Of a stretch of 64,000 bases of DNA, positions 1-12,800 are shown piece by piece. Origin of the DNA: Streblospio benedicti (taxonomy: Eukaryota; Annelida; Polychaeta; Spionida; Spionidae); contig CM032663.1 of NCBI GenBank assembly GCA_019095985.1, positions 13,497,571 to 13,561,570 of the forward strand, given 5' to 3'. Position 1 is the first letter of the stretch. Every line of letters starts with the position of its first letter. The notes beneath the pieces are model-generated. The model was given only the letters and a program-made list of their open reading frames with translations. It did not search any database and was not told the origin of the DNA. The position numbers and the translations under genes are program-made.

Positions 1-3000
1 CTCTACCACACTGCAACAACTAGATGAGACTATATACCTCATTAACTCAGTGACTATATATTAAACTGGTTATACAGGGGAAATTACACAGAAACTTGTA
101 TCGGGATCTAGAACATGAACAACTTTTGGTCCATGTGCTTTTGTAGACAAATAGACCAGAAAACAAATTTAATTGGCAGTACTTAACATTCGGACTACTA
201 AGTACTCAATCAAAATTTAGGAAGTCACATCAGTTTGTTGAAATGATAATTTTAAAATCTATCACTTTTGTGCATTTGCACATACAATATTGTATATACA
301 TAACCTTATGTTTTTATTACCAAAATAAACTAGTCATTATCATTCATTCTATTGTTAACCAGCACAATAACCTGTGATGCTTCTCCCAATGCAACTTGCA
401 AACCACCCAAAACAAAACGATCACCACAACACACATAAAAAATCCACATAAACCTTGGTCACAAATATACGCAGCCTAAAATCAATCTCGTTGAATAGAA
501 CGTCCGATGCAAAGACGAATGTGAAATCCATGCGACTATTCCCCGCCACGAGCCCCCACGGCGATGTCAGTATTGGAGCCCCCACATCTCCCCATTCTTG
601 GAGCCCCCATCCCCTTGAGCAATGAGCTGCTTTATGAATTCCTATTGATGTCAATACGATTTTTCACCTGATTTTCACCGCCCGTTTCGCTCGATCGAGC
701 TCGATTTCACGGATTTCACGGATTGCGCCCACGCTCGGATTACTACGCAGAAATGTTCCGCTTTCGGGATCCCGGGGGTCGTGGGGGGGTCGCGGAGAGC
801 GGGTAAAATGGCGCTATGGTGTGTGCGATTGGGTAGGATCAGTGGTTTTGCTCGCTGTTTTCGAGGGGTCGGGATACATGACTGAGGTCACGGCCCGCCG
901 AACAGAAAGCAATCGGCGATGTGATGTCATTAAACGCGGGGAAACCGGCCGGAAATATGTGTGGACTCGGGCGGATAGGCAGAGGGGGGAGGGGTGGGAG
1001 GGGGCTGGGGCTTTCACATCTTGAGTAAATAACTGGCCATGGGTACAAAATAAAATGCAGACCATACTATGAAAGTTATTCAAATGACTTTAAATTCATT
1101 ATAAGATTACGTTATAGATACTGTGTGTATATAGGAAGTTTTGTGATATATCACATACAAGGAAGTGTTTGTGAATATGTACACTCTTTAACATTGTCCT
1201 GTTTGTCTAATCGTGGTATGTCAGATTAATTGTTATATATCGTGATTTCAGACAACACCGACTGATTTCAAAATTGGTTGTTGTCCATGAGAACATTTTC
1301 ATTAGTGGGTTTGTTACCCGCTATTGGTGATATATCATATAAAAGAATGAGACAAAATGGGATTCATTGGCCTATAAAATACTTCAATAAGTAAAACAAG
1401 TTAAATAAAATGCGTGTATTTTTAAATCCACATAATTCATTCATCATGAAAATTATCAAAAAGCAGAAATAGGTGAAAATAACATTTTCCAATTATAACC
1501 ATTATGATTAGGGCTCTGTAGACCTGAAAGGCTTTGATAAAACTTAAAACATATTGGAAATTTGTCACATTTAAAACTTATACCATAGACAGAAAACATA
1601 TTACGAAAAACAGTCTATAGTAGAAATTCTGATATATAATCAATCAGCTAAAATCTTCAAGACAAATGTGTTTTAGGGATAGACAAGTCGCATTTCGTCA
1701 TGTCGAATCCTTTTTCATTTTGAAATAACATGTGTATGTTTTGATAGCCTCCAAAAACTTCTTTATTCAGCATGAAAATTATAGCCAAAAAGCAGTCATG
1801 AGCAATTGGTGAAAATACCATTGAATCCCCTAATGAATTTGTTGCTGATTTCCTAATGTCTCGAGTACAACCAAACAATGGGCTGACACTCGAAATCGCA
1901 CATTCGATGAATAGGGTCAACACAAAGGTCAACAACAAGGTCAAGTGGCGGGGTCAGCCCAACGTGGCAGACGGGTAATCCACGCAGGATTAACAGGATT
2001 AAGTGGATTAAGTGTAATCGAGACGAGCTCCGCCCAACTTGTTAGTGAGATTGGCTGGTTTGGGGGGGATAGAGACGGGTTTGATAATGGAAATTGAAAA
2101 AATGGTAATACGTGTATTTGGAATTTACATTTTGAACATGTACGCCAGGTCATTGGCATATTAGACATAGAAAGTTCTTGTTTGATAGATTTAAGTAGGT
2201 TTGTAGTCGCAGAAATTGGATTGTTGAGGAGAATGGTAATGGAAATTTTAAAAAATGTGAAAAAAGTTCTTGTTTGGAATTAAAAAATCCACTATGTTCT
2301 AACAAAATATGAGCATTTACATGATAATTCGTTTTACCAACAAAAAATTGAAAGTTTAGAAAACGGCCAAAGAAGTTATATATATCCAAAAAGATGAAGA
2401 ATTTGACTTGGGAATCTTCAATCAGACACCAACATAACATAAGTGTTAAATTGCATCAAACAGTTTCTTTTAGGTTCTCCTATTTTTTGTATGACTGTCC
2501 AAGCCTAAACACAATGCAAACTTCTGCTCACATCATCACAGTCAGAGAGCACCAAAATCACAATGACCTCAACAAAGGAGCAGAAAAACTGATGTTGCCT
2601 TGATATGAGAAAAATCAAATTTTCAAGCCTTAAAAATAATATCTGATCTGTACTGCAATTAAATAATTATTGACCAGCCATTGCCCCTTATAGCAAACAA
2701 ACTCACTGTGGATTTCATGATCATATGCAATATTGTTATTACAGGCCTGACACAAACCATAGTAAACACCAACAAACAAGATTTTCAAGCATGCCTTTGA
2801 GAAAAATTGCATTTCAAAATCTCAAAACGCTACTTGTTTCATAAAAGTTAAATCACCAAAGATAAATGTATAAAAATGAGCATTTCTTACAGAACAACAA
2901 ATCAGGGATGTTTTAAAACAAAAGCATACAGGTTTCATACTCTTTTGCCCAAGAAAGGACGTTCCCATGAAGTCTACATTTACTAGTATAATATCGTGAA

Positions 3001-3459
3001 AAAGCATCCAATTGCCCATCCTTATCATGCACAGGCCTAACCCTAAATTTGGGTTATATCAACATCTAAACTATTACATTCAAATGTATAGACACACTAA
3101 TGTAACAACAGCTCTGTTAAATAAAACATATTTCACCTACAAGCCCTGGGTGTTTGCATGGGCGTATACAGCAGGTGTACCAGGATCAGTTTGCACTATG
3201 GTTGACAGCGCAATAATTAATTAAAATCAAAGCACTTCTATTCAATATAAATCACAATCAAAAAGAAATTGCAGCGGTAAATCTTTTGTTTCAGATGACT
3301 GAATGAACAAAGTCTACTGTTATACTTTCTGCTCACAACCAGACAATCACAGCTCTAACATCGTACAATGAACCATCACATGCCTGAAATATATATTGGT
3401 CGTAAACACAGAAACGAGCCAAGAGGCCTTCAATCCCTTCATCCCTGTCACATGGGTAC
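1..3459. other. Intron of the ANKS1-like gene, left end
   Basis: Apart from the CpG-rich island and a short dispersed repeat at 2146-2165 (GCCAGGTCATTGGCA), I see only AT-rich intronic sequence. The missing PTB exons are not here. Confidence 0.6.
541..1020. promoter_or_regulatory. CpG-rich island, possible promoter
   Basis: A sharply GC- and CpG-rich block in otherwise AT-rich DNA, with a YY1-type element AAAATGGCG at 805-813, a CRE-like TGATGTCA near 920 and a GATCGAGCTCGAT palindrome near 694. No coding exon is evident. It could drive an internal transcript of the ANKS1-like gene or an unannotated gene on either strand. The direction is not determined. Confidence 0.4.
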
Positions 3460-3791
3460 TAGTATGTGGACGGTTTACCAGTTAACCAACTACAGTTGAT
3501 TTCATGATTAAACAATAACTACTACTACAACTGCATTTTCCAACTTGCCGGTCAACAATATAACACGAAACATATGAACCACGAATTTTTTTCACAAGGT
3601 AGATACAGGGTCACCCCGATGTCTAATCAATATATCATTTCGCTCGACGTTTTTTGACATGCACCATGCATGCATTTCTTGAAAATGAAATGAAATACTT
3701 TGGTGAGTGATAATTCCCGTTTAACCGATTACAGTCCAGTATTATAATGCCGATTAACCGGTCTCAACTGGTTTGAACCGTCCGCATACTA
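3460..3791. mobile_element. Miniature inverted-repeat element
   Basis: Ends TAGTATGTGGACGG and CCGTCCGCATACTA form terminal inverted repeats around 330 bp. Subterminal CCAGTTAACC and GGTCTCAACTGG also pair loosely. There is no coding capacity, so it is a non-autonomous DNA transposon. It ends 30 bp from the PTB exon donor. Confidence 0.65.
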
Positions 3792-3821
3792 ATAGGTTAG
3801 GTACTGGTGTTTTTGTCCTAC

Positions 3822-3893
3822 CTTCATGCGTGTGATGGACTCCTTGGTGGACTCGATGCCCTGCAGACTGGTCACCAGCGTCGAGCCCAGGTA
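3822..3893 (-). CDS. ANKS1: ANKS1-like exon: first PTB strand and helix
   Basis: 72 bp, acceptor TCTTGCAG, donor AAG/GTAGGA, phase 0 to 0. It reads YLGSTLVTSLQGIESTKESI then TRMK. YLGS...(K/Q)G.EST is the conserved start of the phosphotyrosine-binding fold. The remaining PTB exons must lie left of position 1. Confidence 0.93.
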
Positions 3894-6800
3894 CTGCAAG
3901 ACACAGGGAAAACAGCAGTGTTAGAGCTAACTACTCATGAACTTTGTTGGCTTAACCCGTATAAACCAGGACATTGGCATCTTTATAGCAAGCACTACAT
4001 TGTTTACACTTGCTGCCTTAGCACATAGTACAGTGAAAGTCCTCAAATATGCTAGTCTTTAAGGATTTATTATTGCCAATTTCTCGATTAGTCAATGGTT
4101 CTAGGGTAACCAACCCACCTGAGCACTATAGTTACAGACGTCTTCACTAACCTTTTTCCCTTTTTAGTTGTTATGTACAATTGAACCTACAATGGTAAGA
4201 CCACCTTTGCATCCCAGTAGTGGAACGCCTTGTGTACTTTCGTGTGCAATGAATGAAAAAAGTTGCCAACATTCATCAGTTGCATCTTCATACCCTGAGG
4301 CAAAAATACATACCTGATGGGAATTTTTGTATCATCCAAATGGGGTCACAGGAGGGGTTAAAAGGTCAAATTATTTTTTGAGACATAAGGCCTTTCACTT
4401 AGAACTACAGGTGGTCTTATACAAAGGTGGTCTTATACAAAGATTCCACTGTCTGACTTGGTACGCAACCCACCTGAGCATTGCAGTTTTACTGCAAATC
4501 GGGGTATGTGTTGCAGCTAAGCGACCCACCCGTGCGTTGTAGTTTTATTGTACATAGAGGTATGTGTTGCTAAGCGACCCACCTGAGTGTTGCAGTTTTA
4601 CTGTACATAGAGGTATGTGATGCTAAGCGACCCACCTGAGCGTTGTAGTTGCAGCAGCCGCGGACCAGCACCTCGGGCCGGTGTCGCCACTGCTTGATGG
4701 GGGACGAGCCCAGGTCCGGGGGTCGGATGTTGAGGGGACTGTCGGGGTCAAACGCAGCAGCAGCAGCTGCACCCGACTGTAGCAGCAGATATTGTGAGGT
4801 TAGACGTTCAGAAGACTGATATCTATATATTAATAGCTTTGGTCTTTGCCCAGTGAACTCCTCCTAAAGGTGACTACTCTAGGCCCGATCTGACTACAGA
4901 CAATCGTTCATGGTGCAGGGTAGCATTGCAAGTTATGTTTCTGGTGTTCATGATGGTCCTGTATGCTGTCTAAAGGCGATTTTATGTGAAACAAAATAGC
5001 AGACAGCGGCAGCCATGACAGCGTTATAAAGACACCATGTTGGAGTCGTTTGATGCCAATCTATACGCGCACAGCAAACGCTTGACGTTCCACCAACCTC
5101 CAAGCAGGAATCGTAATGTCCTCTTTCAGTGACTCGGACTAATCTGGCAGTTTTTTTTCACATTTTCATTTCCATCACACACAAAATAGTCTTCATAGGA
5201 AACAGGCCAGCCAGTCTAATAGTAATTGAAATGAGAGAGGCGAAAATAGGTAGCAGATATTTATCATATACACAGGGTTGACATATGGGTTGGTTCGTAT
5301 TGAGCGGAATACTGGTAATAATCTATAAACAAAATAAAACATATGAGACACTAATTAAACTAAATATGAATAGACCAAAATGTCAGAAAGAAACATCAAT
5401 AAAAGTAGATGACACTTACACAAATATTGCACCTATTTCTAATTATTCACAAATATTGCACCTATTTCTAATTATTGACTTCTTATGTGATAGTAATCTT
5501 GACTAATTGTTAATGTTCAAAACATAATATAATCTCTAATATTACATAATCCCTAAGAAACATAAAAGTACAACATTTTAAATAAAAGGTACATTATAGT
5601 CTGCAAGAAAATATAACAGTAATTGTAATTTTTATAATAACAAGGCACAGCTTCACTAGTTGAGTGTCCAGGGTAGAGTGGCTAGTTTATTGAAAAGTCA
5701 CATAACACAATAATGTGTGACATACACAGCTGTCTTTGTTGCTGTTAAACTATTAACCTTTCATGGACCCCAAAACCCATAACTCTACTAAATGTGAGGT
5801 CATAGGTAAGACACAGGTATATTACAATTTTGAAATATCAACAGCACTATGTCAGTGACCATTTTTGTGAGTATACAGCTGAGCAAGTGAAAATCTTCAC
5901 TGCTTCTAGTTCTAGTAGATATGTATAACTTATGTTACAGAAGATAAGTCTAAAGATCAATATTTGGGCATAAGGCCTCCTTGCATATTCAGGATATTTA
6001 GTTCATAAGGCCTCTCTTGTTACAGAAGTAGGTTTGTATATTATCATTTTCAGGAATAATGTAATTTCTGGAGTAGGTTTGTATCAACTTTTTCAGGAAT
6101 AATGTAATTTCGTTTTTACTTTTGTCAAATGAACGGTAAGACCTCTGAGGGTAAGACCAGAACAGCAGAAAATTCATGCCAAAACACAATGCAATCATCA
6201 CTGTGAAATACAAAGCCTGCAAGTCTCAGTCATAATGCAAACTCATATTGTCAGGACAGTCACCCTGTTGCAAATGGTATCATTGGCATTTACCAGAAAC
6301 CCATAAGAGCTCTTATTCTAGTTGTGCAAAAATACAACCTCAGGAGGTTGTGAGTTTGAGTCTGTTCAAAGTTATACAGGGTTTCCCCAACTTTTCTCAC
6401 CTGCTGTGCCTCCCCCTGCTGCTGTCTGCTCTGGGTCGACGTCACCAGGCTGTAATCCTTGAACAGACTGTCGTCCTCGTCGTCATAGTAACGCTGGAAT
6501 AAACATATTGTGATAGTCATAGTAATGCTGGAATACACACAAAGTCATAGTAACATAGGAATACACATATATATGGTCATGGTAATGCTGGAATAGACAT
6601 TGTCATGGTTATGCTAGAGTTAACATCGTCATGGCAACATAGGAATACACATACAGGTTAGAGAGATGCTAACATAGGTGCTTTGCGCTGAAAATGAACT
6701 ATATAGTTAATGGTTCACACACTTTAAATGAGAGTTAAACAGCACTACATAATTTACAGCAAGGAAAGTTACTTTTCATCACAATATTGTGAGTTCTAAT

Positions 6801-9800
6801 TGAGGGGTGTTTCAGCACAGGCTCATGGGCCTATAGCAGATATTGTACGTATCCTTCCCCCCCACCAACACCACTCAGTAAACCCTCAAAATAGAGATTT
6901 TGCTGGTAAACAAATTCATAAACTATGTATATTTACTAGAAATTATACACAAAACAATAGTTACGGTAATAATCAATACATATACCGGTACGTTATACCT
7001 TGAAAAAGATACTACTTTGAGTACCGAAAATTCGGTTTCTTCTTAATTATAACTATAGCTATTGTTTCAAAATGAGTTTTGCATATAATTTCTAGCATTT
7101 TTTTCTGTTGTTGCTACATGCACAAGATTACAGTGACTCACCAGACTGCGCGGCGGCAGTCTCTCGGCCTCCCCGGTTGCCGTGGCAATGGCGGGGTCAG
7201 CCGGGGTCACGTGGAGAGATGCGAGGATCCGCTTACGATGACCCAGGGACGTGATGTTCAGAACCTGCAGAAACAAGGAGGGATGTAACGTCTGATATGA
7301 TGTCATCGGATTTCTTCTGATAATATGTACAGTGATTTTATAATATGCACATTTTAGGATAAATCCAGTGTTAAGGCGTACTACTTTGCAACTGAAGACC
7401 ATCCTCAAGAATGACGTCATATGGAGGTGTCGATTTTAAACGCTAGATTTATCCTAAAATTACTCTGTACAAATGGATGTGATGTGAACTTTGATGATAA
7501 AGTGTAGGATTTGAGCACTCGATTGCAGCGTTCAGAGTAAAATTGACCATGCTGATGTACAATTCACCCAAATGAAGTCAGAATCAAACGTTCACAAGTT
7601 TCTTCACCTTTGGTGAATTTTTAGTGTGTGCACAGATTGCGAGTTGGTAATATTTTCATACATTTAATTGAGTTGTAGACAAAAGTGTGACATAATTTCC
7701 GAATCTGTGATTCTTATGTGCATTATATAGCGTGCTCCATCCTACATTCTATTACTCCATGCATAAATCATTGCCAATACTCTACTGTGATTTGTCGAAA
7801 GGCGTGCTGAATTTTGAATTATACAAATGACTGCATGCTGAATCCGACAACACAATTTAAAGAAGGTCACCGCTTCAAACTGAGGGACTTCATTCAGGTA
7901 TATCAGACGTCAGCATGCTCAATTTTAATTGACACTCCAATCTCATCGTCAAATTCTACAATGGTTCTGTTGAACAAATTCATTAGCTGCGTTAATTCAT
8001 ATACACTGTAATACAGTACTTTCTACATAGCAACAGCTATCATAATTTAGAAATATATAACTCAATATTTTGGCAACACATCGGTTTACCTTTCTCAAGA
8101 GTGTGGAGTGTGCTATGAAGAAAGTAGGCTACTGTATTATATATACTGCAATGGTTCATTTGTAATCCATTGAAGAATTAAAAGCCCTGTACTCACATAG
8201 CACACGTCGAGCTCCCCGATGGCCTGCACTTTGTACATGGAGTCGAGTTGATGGCTGCGGAACTCCTCACTGTACTGCTGCAGGTTCAGGGACTCCAGCC
8301 TACAACATGCATGACAGGGTCAGAACAGGGTCAGAATGAGGTCGGAACGAAGTCAGAATGGGGTTAGGAGGTTAGAAGGAGGTTAGAACAAGGAACAGTT
8401 TTAAATCAGCGTTGATTTTTTGGACATGGGACTATATATTAATAGATGTAATTATGTGATTCGACTGATGACCCCAAGTAATGTGACAAAATGGCGTCCT
8501 GTTGGAATCAAATGTGTTGGAGTGGATTAGTAAGTTAGCCGGAACTGCTAGGCGATTTGCTGCTACTTTATTTGGTCGTGGGTCTGAATCATAGGGGAAG
8601 ATGCGTTTGAGAATTTTCAGGGGAGCCAAATTAAAGATTCTCTTCATCTATTTCACTATAGCAGTATGAACATGCTTGCTGAAGAGCACTGAGAGAGATG
8701 ATGGCAATAATTATGTCTCCTCCCTGTTACTGGGTTTGAAAAAATGTCAGACAGCAGGACAAGTGATGGTTGTGTGTGCGTGCGTGTGCGTGTGTGTGCG
8801 CGTGTGTGCACATGTGTGCGCATGTGTCCATGCGTGCGCGTGTATCACTCACCACTCGTCCACGGTGTCAGGCTGGTGGATGATGTTACTGATATGTGTG
8901 TGTGTGTGTATGTGTGTGTGTGTGCGTGCGTGCGTGTGTGTGCATGTGTGTCTGTACATGTGTGTGCCTGTGCATGTGTTTATGTCCTCACTCACCACTC
9001 GTCCACGGATTCCGGCTGTGGGAAGACGTCGGTGACGGGCACGAGCGGCGGCTGCTGGGCAACGGCGGCCATGATGGCTGCGCGGTGAGGCTGGGACAGA
9101 ATGCCCACCTCCAGCAGGTCACAGTCCTCCACCACCGGCGGGCACTGGAGGGGGGAGGTTAGAGAGTATGGTAGAATAGACTGCCCCCAACCCGCCTTGG
9201 AAGAGCACATCTGGCGCACTGGGTAGGGCCGGACAGGGAATAATGATATGGTAGAATAGACCATTAGAGTAGAGGAGAATAGATCAGAGGTATGGTAGAA
9301 CTTGTGTATAAAGACCACAGGGGGGCACTGTAGGGAAGGGGTATGAGTATGAATAGAATCCCCCACCCCAGTTCAAAAGAGCACATATTAAGGGGGCATC
9401 TGGGACAGGGAAATTAAAGGTTAGAGACATGAGAACCTTTCCATTAAGACCACCACCAGTATGAAGAAATCAAACTATTATGGTATGATTTCAGGTCTCC
9501 GCCTATATTTGTTTGAAATTATCAGGGCAACCGAATATGTTAATTTTACATACCAGTACACATAACATCCATGTTTGAAGGCTAGAGTTGCACATAACAT
9601 GTATAAGCAAATTAATGGGCCTGTGAGAGGTCTATTTTTACTACAGGGAGGCACTGGAATAGTGCCATAAAGATAGATTTACTATGTAACTGAAACTCAC
9701 CACAACGTTCCTAAGACTCATCATAAAGTTCCCAAAACTCATCATAAAGTCCCTGCGACTCATCCTAAAGTTCATGAAACTCATCATAAAGTTCCCAAAT

Positions 9801-12800
9801 CTCATCATAAAGTTCCTGAGACTCATCATAACATGTTCTCCACTCACCAGGAAGTCGATGTGGTCGTATCCGTTGGCGACCAGGATGTTCTCGTACTGCT
9901 GGAGGCCGCGGGACTCTAACCACTCGCCCACAGACAGCGGAGGAGCACAGCCTGAGACAGACGTATACTATGAATTCTGGGAGTTACTTAGACAAACAAA
10001 CCGAATCACATGACTTTTCACTTCTTTTACAATGCATTCTGGGAATTATTTAGACAAAGATTGAAAGAGACTAAATCGTTTCTTTGTCTACGCCATCATA
10101 GGGTCTGGTTGATCGAGACTAATTTACCTAGTGGCCGAATATGGTGCTTTGGTACAATCGTACCCTAATATTTCCATTAGAAAACAAATGTATGGGGCAA
10201 AGCCCATTAAAATCCTGTAGCACCTTGTTATCTTGAATTTGCCGTCATCTGGAAGTTGGTTCCATTTTTTTAATACTTTTGTTGTTCTTTTCTCCAACTC
10301 TAGCCTCAAAGGAATTACAAAAGTGTTAACATATGTATCATCCTCTTATCAACTGTTAGCTGTTTTCGAGACTGAAGTCTTCCTTTGAAACTTTAAAAAA
10401 AACACTTAAGTTTCCTACATCCACATTTTTTAATATGAACAGCCATTTGGTTACCTCGAATATTGGCTATATCTCAAATATTGTAGGATATGAGCACGAG
10501 ATAAGAGTGCTCTAATACCATTCTATCATGAAGAAGACCCTATTATATGTTCCACAAAGACTAAATACGCACAAATATTTCTTTGGATTCAGTAACCCAT
10601 TTTACTTTGTGACGCGTCTGCTGATATAAATCTGTTTGGGGATGTCTAGAAACATATGCTATGGAAAATATCAGAAAATATTAAGTCCCCCCTTAAGTTT
10701 TGAAATGGAGTTATCATAAAATTAGCCTAATTATTTCTAACAATGGCTACAACACCACAACTGATTTGGCTTCAATATTCGGTACTGCCTGAACGCCACT
10801 TTAATGACCATTACCTTCTTCAAGCAGATGAGAAAAATCCTCCTCCAGTTCGTTCAAACTCGCCGATTCGCGGACCCCAGCGGAGTTGATCCCACCACCA
10901 AACGAGGCCATTATGTCCGCAATCTGACCAATCACAAGCCATGCGCAATTAGGTCAAGCAGTTTAAACGAACCAATCGCATGCAGGCGTTAGTGTGGAAG
11001 TGGGGAAAGCACCGTAGACGGCTGAATAATAGGCCATGATTGGATGAAACAAGTGTGTGTTTCAAAAACAATCAATTTTTCCAAAATGATCCATATCGTT
11101 CACATTGCACATTAGTCTCTTCTGACTGTCCAGTGAGCATAATGTATCCAACAATATAACAATTAGTTTCCAAATGTTTGATGCTGAATACAAATAAATG
11201 GTGCTATGTTTCAGCCATCTACGGTGGGTGATTCCAAGCTGTAAAGCTGCCTGATCCTAGTGAAGGAAATTACTTCTAGATTTGATACATTCACCCATCA
11301 TATTACTGCTGTTAAAAGCATGCTTTATGAACCTTTTTGAAAATCATATGACATGATTCGCTTATAATTGAAGAGTTTTACATACGCAATCAATATATGT
11401 ATAGAATTCTTTAAATATATGTATAAAAGTTAATTTTTCCAGAAAAATTGCTCGTTACATCTGCATATAAATACATAGCTGTTAAAACATTAAGGCAATA
11501 GTAGTATAAACGGCAAACTGAGGATCAACCAACCAACAAACAAAATGAACCACAATATCAAAAAATTTCTCACAAGTCAAATGTTCAATTCTGATATTCA
11601 GCATGTAAAAGCCGACTTATTATTTGGGTTTTGTAGTAATTTGAGTAAAAAGTTAAGTGTAAGAATAGGGTAATAGTTTGTTGACCCTTCAGCGTTGAGA
11701 ATTAGCCATTGTCAAAAGTTTGGTATGAAGCGAGGTTGTGTTACCAAGGCTGGATATACAGGCGGCTTGCTAGTGAAAAAGACTGTTACATTGTGTTAGT
11801 GAAAAACAACATGTGAAGGTAAAAGACTCAGTCACACAAGACACACCGGTTCATGCCATTTGGTGTGTTTTGAAAAACATTTGGTGTGTTTTGAAAAAAA
11901 ATTTTTTTTGATAGACGTTACTTTTGAATAAATTCAGCAGGGTAGGGTGCAAAATAAAGGACATTCCATCAGGCCAAGGCTGGTTAACTTCAGCCAGGAC
12001 CAGCTACTAAAGTTGATAGTTTGCCAGTTTAAAGTTTTAATGTATTTAATTTCAAATATTGAAAAGGATTCACTGTCAATAAATTACACAACTGTCCATT
12101 CTTATCAAGAGGGCTGGCTACTTTTTATCTTTACCAGCCTTGTTTTGTAGTTCAAAATCAAATTTTCAAGACTTTTATACCCTGTAAGAACATATTTGGA
12201 TATGTTTGTTAACGTCTAATATTAACTGAAATCTAAAGACTGCCACAAACCGTGTGTTTACCAACTCTGTCTCATCCTTCTGTTTAGTGAAGATCGCACC
12301 AAAACAGGCAAAAATAGACGCTTCATCAGCATTAGGGTGATATTTACATATTTGCCAAAATACTATAAATAAACCAGAGATCCCAGAGACACTGCAGCAT
12401 TCTAATCCTGGGTTTATAATTTCCTAAGACATCAATGCATGCCCTACCAGCTGGCCCCTACATCTTTGAAAATTTGTAAGATTCTACCCCAAGTATTAGA
12501 CCATTAAAATTACATTGGCACACAAATGATTAGCCCCGTGCTCTGACAATTTTTCAACTTATAGCCTTTGTAGTCATTTACATTATAATAAATCTATCTC
12601 TGACAAATTGTGCCGTGTATCATCATAGCTTAAGAACAGCCTCTATCTTCACCCGTTTTGGTGCATTCAAATCCCACCACCACCACCACAGCCACCACGA
12701 TGCGATCAAGAGTGAACATTAACGTAAAAAAAAGCAACGTCCGCTGCAAGCTGAAAGCCGAGTGAAAACCACGTCGATCAAGGCTGCTACCTTTGTCGGC

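Noticed and set aside
421-654. Minus-strand frame as a further PTB exon
   Set aside because: No PTB motif and no splice sites in phase; it looks like the edge of the CpG-rich block.
8676-9162. Overlapping plus-strand frames of Val/Cys/Arg repeats
   Set aside because: They are translations of the GT/GC microsatellite and the antisense of the SAM1 exon.
9641-9847. Minus-strand extension of the SAM1 frame through the 21-bp repeats
   Set aside because: A strong GTGAGT donor ends the exon at 9848 and the next exon completes the SAM domain in phase.
10124-10309. 61-residue minus-strand frame
   Set aside because: Sits in intronic DNA that resembles repeat sequence near 53290; no splice or family support.
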